Shown here: positions 35,268 to 44,328 of the stretch, piece after piece
Position numbering within the stretch: position 1 is the first letter of the stretch
Layout of the letters: every line of letters begins with the position of its first letter
Source: Opitutus sp.
Lineage (GTDB): Bacteria; Verrucomicrobiota; Verrucomicrobiia; Opitutales; Opitutaceae
DNA length: 64,000 bases
Assembly: GCA_024998815.1 (NCBI GenBank)
Contig: JACEUQ010000002.1
Span: forward strand, 696,501 to 760,500
Direction of reading: 5' to 3'
Notes under the pieces: generated by a model
What the model was told of the DNA's origin: nothing
Database searches by the model: none
What the model saw: the letters and a program-made list of their open reading frames with translations, nothing else
Position numbers and translations under genes: made by a program

Positions 35268-35963
35268 ATGTTTCCCTCCTACGAGTCGTTTAAACAGCGG
35301 GCTGATACCGTTCGCGCGCAAATCGCCGCCGCCTGCCTGCGGGCGGGACGCGATCCGGCGTCGGTTGAACTGCTGGCGGTGACCAAAACCTACCCGGCCG
35401 CAGCCGCCGACTACGCCGCGCGCTATGGGTTGCGCACCGTGGGGGAAAACCGGGTGCAGGAGGCCGTGGAAAAACAACCCCAGTGCACGGCCAAAATCCA
35501 ATGGGAGCTGATCGGCCACCTTCAGTCCAACAAAGCCAAACTGGCCGCCGCCCACTTCGATCGCGTCCAAAGCGTGGACAGCGAAAAACTGCTCAACCAG
35601 CTCGATGCTGCCGCCGCCGCCCTAGGGAAAACCCTACCCATCCTGCTCCAGATCAACGCCGGCCGTGATCCCGCCAAGTTCGGTGCCGAGATCGAGGATG
35701 CACCCCGGCTATTGGCAGCGGCACTGGGGAAAACCCACCTGCGCGTCGACGGGTTAATGACGATCGCGCCACTCGCCGACGACCCCGCAGTGGCGGCGGG
35801 CACCTTTGCCACGTTGCGCACCCTCCGCGACGACCTCGCGGCCCGCTTCGGGGTGCCGCTGCGTGAACTCTCGATGGGCATGAGCGGCGACCTGGAACTG
35901 GCGATACTCGCCGGCAGCACGCAGGTGCGCGTCGGCAGTGCCCTTTATGGCAGCCGCAGCTGA
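35268..35963 (+). CDS. PLP homeostasis protein, YggS/PLPBP family
   Basis: A 231-residue pyridoxal-phosphate-binding protein with no known enzymatic activity, which controls PLP and amino/keto acid balance. The PLP lysine is Lys40 in 'LLAVTKTYPA', followed by the family stretches 'GENRVQEAVEK', 'WELIGHLQSNKAKLAA' and 'LSMGMSGDLELAI' with the 'GSTQVRVGSALYG' end. It is divergent from the LysR gene and almost abuts the glycosyltransferase (10 bases), with which it converges. Confidence 0.93.
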   Translation: MFPSYESFKQRADTVRAQIAAACLRAGRDPASVELLAVTKTYPAAAADYAARYGLRTVGENRVQEAVEKQPQCTAKIQWELIGHLQSNKAKLAAAHFDRVQSVDSEKLLNQLDAAAAALGKTLPILLQINAGRDPAKFGAEIEDAPRLLAAALGKTHLRVDGLMTIAPLADDPAVAAGTFATLRTLRDDLAARFGVPLRELSMGMSGDLELAILAGSTQVRVGSALYGSRS

Positions 35964-35973
35964 GCGGAGGACC

Positions 35974-37062
35974 TCAACGGACACTGCGCAGACGCACAAA
36001 GAGATCGAGGTAGGCTTGAGCCTGGCGGCCTGGATCGAACGCCGACCGGGCGAACGCACGCGCAGCCACGCCAGCGGTCTCGCAACGCTCGGCCGAACCT
36101 AGGTAACACCTCAACGCCGCGCCAAATCCCGCCGCGTTTCCCGGCTCCACCACCGCCCCCGTGACCCCATTTTGAATACATTCTCCCACGCCGCCCGCCG
36201 CGTAGGCCACCGCAGGCAAACCATGGGCCTGCGCCTCGATTAAAAAGTTGGAAAGCGACTCAGCCTTCGATGCGAGCACCGCCACATCCGCCGCCCGATA
36301 AAGCGGGGTCGGGTCGGCTTGAAAACCGAGAAACTTAACCCGCTCCGCCACCCCAAGGCGTTGAGCCAGCGCCTCGCACTCGCCTCGGGCCGAACCTTCG
36401 CCCGCCAGCCAGAGTTGCCAAGGGATTTCGCCACCGAAACCGGCGGCCACTTCAATGAGCGCGCGCTGGTTTTTCTCCGGACGCAACATGCCCACGCACA
36501 GCAGCACCCGAGTCGCTTCCGTGGCGCCAAAACGGGCGCGCAATGCTGAATCGCGTTTAACGACGACCGACGTCAGCGGAGGGAAAACCAACGCGTTATA
36601 AATCACCGAAACGCGGTCACTGGCGACGGCATGGACGCTCACCAGTTGGGCGGCCGATTCACCACTGTTGGCCACGATGTGCGCCACCTGCCGCAGCGAG
36701 CGGCGAAACAGGAACGGCAGGGGTTTTCCCGTGCGCAGGGTGCCAACCACCGTGACGGCCGGCAGTGCGCGGGCGATTTTACCCGCGTGGCAATTGGCCA
36801 TCCGCCCCATGCACAACACGACGTCTGGAGCGGCGGCTCGGGCGGCGCGCACCAGCCCCGGCGCGAACCAATTTAGGCCGGTGTCGATGGGCTGCAACGT
36901 GAGCTGCCGGACGCCCCCGAGCGTAGGTGCCAGCACCCCGCCGGGGCGAAACGTCACCACCGTGACCTCGTGGCCGGCTTCGTGAAAGGCGCGAGCCAAC
37001 AGCACGGTTTGCCGTTCGGTGCCGCCGCTGCGCAGACGGTCTTGAAGGAGCCAGATGATCAT
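35974..37062 (-). CDS. GT4-type glycosyltransferase
   Basis: A 362-residue GT-B fold enzyme of the GT4 group, which transfers a sugar from a nucleotide sugar. It opens 'MIIWLLQDRLRSGGTERQTV', with the N-terminal G-G-(T/A) loop. The C-terminal E-x7-E motif lies in 'SKAESLSNFLIEAQAHGLPA' (about 265-284). It overlaps the start of this strand's partner GT by four bases (ATGA at 37059) and comes second in a two-GT operon. Acceptor and donor are unknown. Confidence 0.88.
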   Translation of the reverse strand: MIIWLLQDRLRSGGTERQTVLLARAFHEAGHEVTVVTFRPGGVLAPTLGGVRQLTLQPIDTGLNWFAPGLVRAARAAAPDVVLCMGRMANCHAGKIARALPAVTVVGTLRTGKPLPFLFRRSLRQVAHIVANSGESAAQLVSVHAVASDRVSVIYNALVFPPLTSVVVKRDSALRARFGATEATRVLLCVGMLRPEKNQRALIEVAAGFGGEIPWQLWLAGEGSARGECEALAQRLGVAERVKFLGFQADPTPLYRAADVAVLASKAESLSNFLIEAQAHGLPAVAYAAGGVGECIQNGVTGAVVEPGNAAGFGAALRCYLGSAERCETAGVAARAFARSAFDPGRQAQAYLDLFVRLRSVR

Positions 37063-38234
37063 TCGTCGCTAGGGTCGTCGGGCAATTCGTCACCGGGATA
37101 AAACAGCAGCTCGGCGGCGCGGCTCCAGCTGGTGCGGCGGGCCCAGCTACGACCGGCCACGCCCATGCGGCTGCGCAGCACGGGATCTTCGATGAGTTGG
37201 CGGAACGCCTCGGTGAGCGCCGCGGGGTGTTGCGGGGCGACCAGCAAACCTGTTTCGCCGTCCACCACCGCTTCTGCCACACCACCGACCCGGTGCGCCA
37301 CCACCGGCAGCCCGTGGGCGGAGGCCTCCAGATAAACGAGTCCGAACCCCTCCACGCTGTGACCGTAATCGATGCTGGTGAGCGCAAAAATGTCCGCGCG
37401 GGCATAGAGGCGCTCGAGTTCCTCCTCCGCTACGTTGCCAAAAAAACGCACACTCGGGCCAGGCCGGGCGGCCGCTGCGCGCAGGGTCCGCTCGTAGCCA
37501 CCCCTATTCGCACTGCCCGCAACCCAATACTCCACTCGCTCGGCAAGCGCGGGCGGCAGCGCTTGCAAGGCCTGCAAAGCGAGCAACTGGCCCTTGCGCG
37601 GGTGAATCCGCCCGACTGTTAACACCACGACTTTGCCTGATGCTGCAGCCGCCGCGCTCGCCGCCGGTGTTCGCGCGACTGTGGCGAAATCATCCCGCAA
37701 CGCGCCGGGAGTCAGGAAGGTTTTCGCATCAGCCTCTGGGAAGCACTCACACAACAAGTTTTTGGTGTAATGCGTGAGCGTGGTGATGCGAAACGCGTGC
37801 CGAATCAGGCGGCGCGTGAGCCAGCGGGTCACCGGGTCAGCGTGGAAGCGCAGGATTTCCGAGCCGTGGAAGGTGAGCACGATCCGGCGAGGGCGGAAGG
37901 TGCGCAGGGGCAGCAGTGCCATGAGGGCGAGCATCGGCCCTGGTTCCGGCAAATAAACCGTGGCGTAGCGCAACCGGCGGCGCTCACGGATGAGCCGCAC
38001 GATGAGCTTGAGGCGACAGAACAGGTTGTGGGTGCCAGCCAGAGGCAGCCGACGCAGGGTGAACGGCCAGGGCTTTTCGGGGTGGCCTGCCGCGCTCTGG
38101 GCCCAAACTTCGATTTTGTGGCCCAGTGCCGCGCCGGCCCGGGCGACCTCCTCGGTAAACGTCGCGATCCCCCCTCGCTTGGGAAAAAACTCGTGTGTGA
38201 TGACAAACACAGAGTGCGGGCCTGAATCATTCAT
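37059..38234 (-). CDS. GT4-type glycosyltransferase
   Basis: A 391-residue GT4 enzyme. The N-terminus 'HSVFVITHEFFPKRGGIATF' has the Gly-rich loop, and the C-terminal part has the E-x7-E motif in 'SVEGFGLVYLEASAHGLPVV', followed by 'GGVAEAVVDGETGLLV'. It leads the two-GT operon on the minus strand. It is divergent from the ACP-FabZ gene, 147 bases away, so the two units may share a control region. Confidence 0.9.
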   Translation of the reverse strand: MNDSGPHSVFVITHEFFPKRGGIATFTEEVARAGAALGHKIEVWAQSAAGHPEKPWPFTLRRLPLAGTHNLFCRLKLIVRLIRERRRLRYATVYLPEPGPMLALMALLPLRTFRPRRIVLTFHGSEILRFHADPVTRWLTRRLIRHAFRITTLTHYTKNLLCECFPEADAKTFLTPGALRDDFATVARTPAASAAAAASGKVVVLTVGRIHPRKGQLLALQALQALPPALAERVEYWVAGSANRGGYERTLRAAAARPGPSVRFFGNVAEEELERLYARADIFALTSIDYGHSVEGFGLVYLEASAHGLPVVAHRVGGVAEAVVDGETGLLVAPQHPAALTEAFRQLIEDPVLRSRMGVAGRSWARRTSWSRAAELLFYPGDELPDDPSDE

Positions 38235-38381
38235 GAAGGCGCAAGCTCGTCAGGCAAATCCGCGCCGATGGCAAGCCCTGCCCCGCCAGCACCTGTTTTT
38301 TTGTAACTAAAATAAAATTCACCGGTCAGCGTTCCGTGTTTGTAACCTTGGTGCCGCCAATTTTACCCTCCCGCCCAACAC

Positions 38382-39347
38382 ATGTCGTCCGCCGCTCCCT
38401 CCACCGCCACGCCTGCCCACGTTCCCCTCACCGCCGAGGCCGAAATCGCGTTACGGGAAAGCCTGCGTCGGTGCTCGGCTAAAACCGTCGATGCCGCCGT
38501 CGCCTACGGTCAGACCGGCGCCCCCCAGCACATCCCGGCGATCATCATCGGCATCATTGAGCGTTTCGTAGAACCCGAACTGCGCCCTCGCTTGGCCGCC
38601 GATTGCGACGACCTGCGCGTCATCGAGGATCTCGGGCTGGATTCACTCACCATGATGGAAATCGTCATGCTGGTCGAAGAGGTCACCCAGACCAAAATCG
38701 AGAACGACGAGTTGCGCGGGCTGGTCACGATTGGCGACATCAAGATTTTCGTGGATTGCCGCGCCCGCGGGGTGACGCCTCCCGCGCCCGCCAAAGTCAT
38801 CCTCGGCGATGAACTGCGCAACCGCATGCCGATTTCAGCACCGTTTCTATTTCTCGACGATGCCCGCGTCAGCCCGACCCTCGCCACCGCCAGTTACCGC
38901 ATCACCGGCCAAGAGTTTTTCCTCGCCGGCCATTTCAAGGGCAACCCGGTTATGCCCGCCTCCATCATGCTGGAGGCGCTGGGCCAACTCGGCGTGCTGC
39001 ACCTGCTCACCGGGCTGCCCGTGGACGCCGGCAAGGTCGTGGGCGTTGCCACCATTTTCTTCGCCTCAACCGACGGCGTGCGTTGCCACCGCGTCTGCAA
39101 ACCCGGCGACGTGCTCACCCTGACGCTTAAGCCCAAACGCGTTAAAGAGCCGCTCGCCGTTTACACCGGCAGCATTCGCGTGGGCCAGGAAAAAGCCATC
39201 AGCGCCGAGGAAATCACCCTGACCTTCGGCATCGTCGACGCGCCTCCCGCTCCCGAGCCCGAAGCGACGCCCGCAGCTGAGCCAATTTCGCCCCCCGCAC
39301 CGATTGCGGCAACCGCCGCATCGACGACTCCTTCGCCTGCGGCGTGA
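38382..39347 (+). CDS. Acyl carrier protein fused to FabZ-type dehydratase
   Basis: A 321-residue two-domain protein. The first part is an acyl carrier protein with the phosphopantetheine serine (Ser88) in LGLDSLTMMEIV. A linker of about 30 residues follows, then a hot-dog-fold (3R)-hydroxyacyl-ACP dehydratase with the catalytic His184 in 'LAGHFKGNPVMPASIM' and Glu198. A Pro/Ala-rich tail ends the protein. The fusion puts carrier and dehydratase on one chain. It lies 80 bases before a FabF-type ketosynthase. It is likely part of a secondary lipid or polyketide pathway, not central FAS. Confidence 0.88.
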   Translation: MSSAAPSTATPAHVPLTAEAEIALRESLRRCSAKTVDAAVAYGQTGAPQHIPAIIIGIIERFVEPELRPRLAADCDDLRVIEDLGLDSLTMMEIVMLVEEVTQTKIENDELRGLVTIGDIKIFVDCRARGVTPPAPAKVILGDELRNRMPISAPFLFLDDARVSPTLATASYRITGQEFFLAGHFKGNPVMPASIMLEALGQLGVLHLLTGLPVDAGKVVGVATIFFASTDGVRCHRVCKPGDVLTLTLKPKRVKEPLAVYTGSIRVGQEKAISAEEITLTFGIVDAPPAPEPEATPAAEPISPPAPIAATAASTTPSPAA

Positions 39348-39427
39348 GTTGAACCGCCACCGCTTTTGGCGCACGCCGTGTAGCCCCGCTCTAACACGCT
39401 CCGCTGCGGAAACCGAATTATTCAGCC

Positions 39428-40690
39428 ATGCCTCGTATCTTCATCACCGGATTAGGATTTATCACCAGCATCGGCAACAGCTCAGCAGTCGTTGAGCAAA
39501 ACCTGCGCGAGCTGCGCCACGGGTTTGTCTGCCATCCGGCATTCGCCGCCGACACGATTCCGGTCAAAGTGGCCGCCCCGGTGCGCGACTTCAAAACCGA
39601 CGCCGAAGACCCCGAGGACTGGACGATCCCCGCGCCGTATTCGGTAAAACGCGACCAATTGCGCAGTCTCAGCCCGAACGCGCTCTACGCGACCTGCGCG
39701 ATGCAACAGGCCATCACCGACGCGAAACTCGCGCCCGAGGACGTCTCCAACGACGACACCGGCCTCTACGCCGCCTCGGCGGGTTCGCCCGGCATGCTGG
39801 CGCGCCAAGTTAACCGCATGAATCAACACGGGGTGATGCGCTGCCAGCCACTCGGTGTGGTGGCCAGCATCGCCGGCACGGTGCAATTCAACTTGGTCGC
39901 GCATTTTAAAATCAAGGGAGCGTCCACGGGCTTCACCTCGGCGTGCGCCGCTTCGGCCCACGCGATGGGTTTCGCCATCGATGAAATCGCGCTCGGCCGT
40001 CAGAAACGCATGTTCGTGGTCGGTGCCGAAGACGGCAACGTGGAGACGATCCTGCCGTTTGCGGCGATGCGCGCGCTGTCACTCAACCCCGACCCCGCCA
40101 CGGCCTCGCGCCCCTTCGACAAGCGCCGCGACGGCTTCGTCGGCACCGGTGGCGCCACCGTACTCGTGCTCGAAAGCGAAGCGGAGGTTCTGCGCCGCGG
40201 CGTAACCCCGTACGCCGAAGTGCTCGGTTGGGGCCAGGCCTCCGACGGCCACAATGTCGCCATTCCTCACCCCGACGGCGCCGGCCTGATTTCCGCCATG
40301 CGCAAGGCGCTCGCTGCCACCGGAGTCACCCCGGCCGACGTGGATCACATCAACGCGCACGGCACCTCCACGCCGATGGGCGACGCAGCCGAGTGTAAAG
40401 CCGTTCGAACCGTATTTGGCGAACACGCCGCCCGCGTCGCCATGAGCAGCACCAAGGCGCTCACAGGACACGGCCTTTCGCTGGCTGGAGCGATGGAGGC
40501 GGGCTTCTGCGCCCTCGCGCTCAAGCGTGGATTCATCCCCGGTTCGGCGCACATCAGCGAACTCGATCCGGCCTGCGAAGGCATAAAAATCCCCCGCACC
40601 ACGCTGGTCGAACAGCCGCGCATTGTGCTCAACAACAGCAGCGGATTTGGCGGGGCCAACGTCTGCGTCGTGCTCAAGCAGGTGGCTTAA
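39428..40690 (+). CDS. 3-oxoacyl-ACP synthase, FabF/KAS II type
   Basis: A 420-residue condensing enzyme that elongates acyl-ACP. The catalytic triad is intact: Cys173 in 'TSACAASAHAMG', His311 in 'HINAHGTSTPMGD' and His348 in 'TKALTGHGLSLAG'. The length is typical for FabF. It follows the ACP-FabZ gene on the same strand and precedes a glycosyltransferase by 21 bases. This cluster and not a fab locus suggests a dedicated lipid or polyene product. It is also possible that it is a normal KAS II paralogue. Confidence 0.9.
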   Translation: MPRIFITGLGFITSIGNSSAVVEQNLRELRHGFVCHPAFAADTIPVKVAAPVRDFKTDAEDPEDWTIPAPYSVKRDQLRSLSPNALYATCAMQQAITDAKLAPEDVSNDDTGLYAASAGSPGMLARQVNRMNQHGVMRCQPLGVVASIAGTVQFNLVAHFKIKGASTGFTSACAASAHAMGFAIDEIALGRQKRMFVVGAEDGNVETILPFAAMRALSLNPDPATASRPFDKRRDGFVGTGGATVLVLESEAEVLRRGVTPYAEVLGWGQASDGHNVAIPHPDGAGLISAMRKALAATGVTPADVDHINAHGTSTPMGDAAECKAVRTVFGEHAARVAMSSTKALTGHGLSLAGAMEAGFCALALKRGFIPGSAHISELDPACEGIKIPRTTLVEQPRIVLNNSSGFGGANVCVVLKQVA

Positions 40691-40711
40691 CCCGTCGAGC
40701 GCGCTGCACGA

Positions 40712-42028
40712 GTGAAGGACGAAGGAAAAGTAGCGCAGACTTCCAGTCTGCTCGGGGCAGCCGATCACCAAGCAGACTGGAAGTCTGCGCTACCTCCAGC
40801 CGATGCGCCCGTCATAGCCTACCTTTTCACCACGTTCCCGAAAGCCACGGAAACGTTCCTCCAGCGCGAGGTGACCGGCCTGCAGGCGCTCGGCGTCAAC
40901 CTGCGGCTCTACTCGATGTGGGGCGGAGGCGGCACGTTTAACGGCCAGCACGTGACCCGTTTCCCTAAGTGGAAACTCCTCTCGCTCGCCGTGTGGTTAC
41001 CCTGGCTGGGCCTGCGGCACCCGAGCGTACTCGGCGAACTTTTACGCGGAGTCTGTAGCCATCGCCCGCGGTCGACCCTCAACTTGTTTGAGAACCTGCT
41101 CGGGCTCGGCTTCGGGCTCATCCACGCATCCCAGTTCCGTAAAAACCGCCCGGCGCACATCCACGCCGTTTGGGGCGGCGCACCCGCGGCGAGCGCGTGG
41201 CTGCTCTCGCGGCTCGACGGCCATGAATACAGTGGAGCGGGTCATGCCTATGACCTGTATCAGCACGGCGGCGACGGCTGGCTGCGCCAAAAACTCGCAC
41301 CTGCACTTTGGATCCACACCTCGACCGACATGGGCCGACGCACGCTCTTGGAAAAGGGGCTGACCGACGGAAAAATTCACGTCATCCGCCGAGGGTTAAC
41401 CACCCTGCCGCCGCTCAAAAGCCTGCGCTCCGAGCGCAGCAGTACCCCGTTGCGCTTGTTATGCGTGGCCCGGCTCGTGCCCAAAAAAGGCCTCGACCAC
41501 CAGCTGCGTATCTACGCCGCGCTCAAGGCGGCGGGCGTGCCGTTTGAGGCGCGTATCGCCGGCGAAGGCCCGTTGCGCACCGCGCTTGAAAACCAGACCC
41601 GCGCCGCCGGTCTGACGGCGCAGGTGACGTTCCTCGGCCACCGACCGCAGGCGGATATCGCCGCGCAATTGGCATGGGCCGACGTTCTGCTCCACACCGG
41701 TGTGGTAGCGGCGGACGGCGACCGCGACGGGTTGCCCAACGTAATTCCCGAAGCGATGAGCGCCGGCGTGCTGGTGGTCACTTCACCGGCGGCGGCCACC
41801 ACCGAAGCGATCACCGACGGACTAACCGGTCGCGTATGCCCGTTCGATGAACCGGCCCGCTGGGTGGAAGCGCTGAGCGCCTTACGACATGATGGCAATA
41901 ACGCGAACGCGCGATCGGCGGCCCAGATGCAACTGGCCGCGCGCGCCTGGGTGGAAGCGAATTTCGATGCGCATAAAAACGCAGCGCGGCTGGCAGCGCT
42001 TTATCGGGAGCTCACGGCGGGGCACTGA
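40712..42028 (+). CDS. GT4-type glycosyltransferase with repeat-encoded N-terminus
   Basis: A 438-residue GT4 enzyme. The domain proper opens 'PVIAYLFTTFPKATETFLQR' (about residue 33) and has the E-x7-E stretch in 'DGLPNVIPEAMSAGVL' with 'AITDGLTGRVC' near the end. The only plausible start upstream is GTG 40712, so residues about 7-28 come from a family A palindrome (protein words VAQTSSLL and ADWKSAL). No ATG, GTG or TTG lies between the palindrome and the domain. It lies 21 bases after the FabF gene and probably belongs to the same operon. Confidence 0.85.
   Translation: MKDEGKVAQTSSLLGAADHQADWKSALPPADAPVIAYLFTTFPKATETFLQREVTGLQALGVNLRLYSMWGGGGTFNGQHVTRFPKWKLLSLAVWLPWLGLRHPSVLGELLRGVCSHRPRSTLNLFENLLGLGFGLIHASQFRKNRPAHIHAVWGGAPAASAWLLSRLDGHEYSGAGHAYDLYQHGGDGWLRQKLAPALWIHTSTDMGRRTLLEKGLTDGKIHVIRRGLTTLPPLKSLRSERSSTPLRLLCVARLVPKKGLDHQLRIYAALKAAGVPFEARIAGEGPLRTALENQTRAAGLTAQVTFLGHRPQADIAAQLAWADVLLHTGVVAADGDRDGLPNVIPEAMSAGVLVVTSPAAATTEAITDGLTGRVCPFDEPARWVEALSALRHDGNNANARSAAQMQLAARAWVEANFDAHKNAARLAALYRELTAGH
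40730..40793. repeat. Family A palindrome inside a glycosyltransferase gene
   Basis: GTAGCGCAGACTTCCAGTCT ... AGACTGGAAGTCTGCGCTAC with perfect 22-base arms. It is read in frame at the N-terminus of the glycosyltransferase. The arms are the same as in the copy at 33230. Confidence 0.95.
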
Positions 42029-42095
42029 CCCTGAGCTCACGCTCAAGGCCACACGTCACCCGACATACCTCGTGGCCTTGAGCGTGAGCTCAAGG
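42029..42095. repeat. Family B palindrome between convergent genes
   Basis: CCCTGAGCTCACGCTCAAGG ... CCTTGAGCGTGAGCTCAAGG, with the arms continuing to GCCACA / CGTGGC. It starts at the base after the glycosyltransferase stop and supplies the last 17 or so codons of the heparinase-like gene on the other strand. Confidence 0.9.
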
Positions 42096-43938
42096 TTCCC
42101 TCCGGCTGCTCCGGATCGAGCCGCAACTCGAAGTCCGCTTTGGCGTAACGAGCGCGAATTACCAACTGCCCGTCCGGCGCAAAAACGACGTCGAGCGTTG
42201 CCGCCAAGGGCCCCTCGTCGTTCGGCACGATGAGCCAGACATTGGTAGCGGGCTTGGCCACCCGTTGCGTAAACAGTGTGCAGGATGCCGGAGTCTTGAA
42301 ATTGAACCGGTCGCTCGACCAGCCTTGCACCGGATGATTGGCACCGCGCACCACCTGCCAGTCGCCGCCCGAAGCGCTGGAAGCAACCTGGAGTCGAAGT
42401 GAGCCCGCACCGTGGCGAATAATCTGCCCCGTGGCCGAATCGGCCGGAAGCGCGTCACAGACTGGCTCCCAATGCCAGAGCGTGCTCAGCGTGGCGGGCT
42501 GGAAGGCAACAATGCGGTCCACCACGATCCACCCCTGGTTGCGCACGTGAATCACCAGCCGCCGCCAGTCGCCGGCACGGGCATTTTCAGCAGTAGAAAA
42601 AGAGGTGTCGCCGTACGCGATTTCAAGATCCCCTTGGCGGAAAAACCGGCCGAGCGAATCGGGCGCACCGACGGCTTTCGGCCCCTGATCAGCGCCCTGG
42701 CCATCGAACAGGACAACATTATGGCCGGTCGCACCTGCGAAGTAGTCACGCCACGGGCCGGGCGCGTAGGTGTAGCGACCGTTGTCCACGAGGAAATCGC
42801 GGGTGCCCACCGACACTGAGAGGTGCAGGCGGTCGGCATGGTCATGGTCGGTGCCGCGTGGACCGGCGTCGAAGAACGACCAAAGCGTATCGTCACTGTG
42901 GGCATCTCGACTGCGGAAAACCGCCTGGCCCGCGTAGGGCATCCAATGGGAAACAGGGAGAGTCGGATCGGCGAGGTCGGGAGTGTTGTCGCGCAGGAGG
43001 CGGGCCACGTTTTCCTGGTCGGAGTCGTTGTTGAGCGGGTTGCCATGATCGGGCTTCATCACCGCCGCCAAATACGCCCAAAGCGTGCGTACACGCGGCC
43101 GCCAAGTATCCGCGAGATCGTGACGCCCGGCGGCATCGAGCAACGTGAGCAGGCGCTGGTAGATTGTCGCCACCACGCGTTGGTAGTGAGCGGACAACTC
43201 CTTGTGCGTACCGTCAGGGTAAACCTGGTCAGTGTAGCTTTGCTCGAGCTGCGCCAGGCTGTAACTTAGCCATTCCCCAGCATCGCGGTCTGTTTTAAAA
43301 ACCAGGCTGAGTTGGGCCAACGCCAGCATTTCGGTGATGCGGTGGTTGCCGGCGAGCGCGTGGTGGTGGCGCAATTGTTCGCCATGGGCGTGAACGCTAG
43401 CAAGGAAACGGGCGCGACGCTCGGCGGTGAACTGGGGGTGGTCGCCGAGCTTGAGGTAAACCAGCGACCAGCTGTCGATGATGCGGCGGGCCGCTTCCAG
43501 GGGGCGCCAAGCGGCGGAAAAGGAAAAACGCCCCGGCGCGGGGTGGCGCACGATCCAATCATCGAGGGTGACAAAAATAAACTCAGGGTAACGCTCGTCG
43601 TGGGTACGCGCATACGCCTGCCAGATTAAGGGAAAATAAGCGTGGCGGTTAAAAAACCACGCCCACTCGGGGTCGTCACGGGGGCCTTTGTCATCCCAGT
43701 CAAAACCGCCGTCGGCGCGTCGAGCAGCGACGCCCTGCACCCCTTGAAGTGTGAAGGTGTCGCGCAATGCGAACTCGGCCTCAGCCAGCGTGGCGTCTCC
43801 AGCCGGACCTGCCACGGTGAGAATCGGGGCCCAAGCCTCAGCGGAATCTTCGGCGACTGCATGTAGCCGGGGGCCGGCGAGTAGCAGCAGGGCAACCAGC
43901 GCAGCCCGGAACGCCGAACTCTTACACGTCGGTTCCAC
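42043..43938 (-). CDS. Heparinase II/III-like polysaccharide lyase
   Basis: A 631-residue secreted protein with a signal segment ('AFRAALVALLLLAGPRLHAV'). The N-terminal half is the alpha-helical Hepar_II_III domain ('ALAGNHRITEMLALAQLSLV' with the conserved N-H-R), and the C-terminal half has 'GPRGTDHDHADRLHLSVSVG' and 'HNVVLFDG', as in the lyase family. The GTG start at 43938 overlaps the small membrane gene. The last residues ('TLSSRSRPRGMSGDVWP') are encoded by a family B palindrome. The substrate is probably an acidic polysaccharide in envelope glycan turnover or synthesis. Confidence 0.82.
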   Translation of the reverse strand: MEPTCKSSAFRAALVALLLLAGPRLHAVAEDSAEAWAPILTVAGPAGDATLAEAEFALRDTFTLQGVQGVAARRADGGFDWDDKGPRDDPEWAWFFNRHAYFPLIWQAYARTHDERYPEFIFVTLDDWIVRHPAPGRFSFSAAWRPLEAARRIIDSWSLVYLKLGDHPQFTAERRARFLASVHAHGEQLRHHHALAGNHRITEMLALAQLSLVFKTDRDAGEWLSYSLAQLEQSYTDQVYPDGTHKELSAHYQRVVATIYQRLLTLLDAAGRHDLADTWRPRVRTLWAYLAAVMKPDHGNPLNNDSDQENVARLLRDNTPDLADPTLPVSHWMPYAGQAVFRSRDAHSDDTLWSFFDAGPRGTDHDHADRLHLSVSVGTRDFLVDNGRYTYAPGPWRDYFAGATGHNVVLFDGQGADQGPKAVGAPDSLGRFFRQGDLEIAYGDTSFSTAENARAGDWRRLVIHVRNQGWIVVDRIVAFQPATLSTLWHWEPVCDALPADSATGQIIRHGAGSLRLQVASSASGGDWQVVRGANHPVQGWSSDRFNFKTPASCTLFTQRVAKPATNVWLIVPNDEGPLAATLDVVFAPDGQLVIRARYAKADFELRLDPEQPEGTLSSRSRPRGMSGDVWP

Positions 43939-44158
43939 GGGCGAGCAAGCGGGCGAGCGGGCGGGCGAAACCGGCGAGGGCCAGCGACAGCGAGATGCCC
44001 ACAAGCGGACGGGAGAGCTGTTGTTTTACAAAGAAGCCGGCGTAGCTCGGGTTGAATGCGTCGAAGGATTGAGCGAGGTTGGCCAACAGCGTGACGAGGT
44101 TCACGACCACGCCACAAAGGGCCAGCAGGCGCACGAGCAGGAGGGCTTGGCGGTACAT
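43922..44158 (-). CDS. Small membrane protein of unknown function
   Basis: A 78-residue, strongly hydrophobic protein starting 'MYRQALLLVRLLALCGVVVN' with two or three membrane segments (about 5-29, 50-70). It overlaps the heparinase-like gene by 17 bases, as translationally coupled genes do. No family was recognised. The reading frame is open and the overlap is natural, but it could be a chance ORF. Confidence 0.5.
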   Translation of the reverse strand: MYRQALLLVRLLALCGVVVNLVTLLANLAQSFDAFNPSYAGFFVKQQLSRPLVGISLSLALAGFARPLARLLARGTDV

Positions 44159-44328
44159 CGGGCCGACTCAAACGAGGACGGGCGCGAGCGTCATCACAAA
44201 AACATGCGGCAACGGAATTCATCGTTCGGCTCTGCCTAGGGCTGCTTCGCCGCTACGACGGCGCCCGCCACTCCACCACGCCACTTCGGGGTTGCGGGCA
44301 AGTTCGGTGAATCCACATTCGCTCGCAC

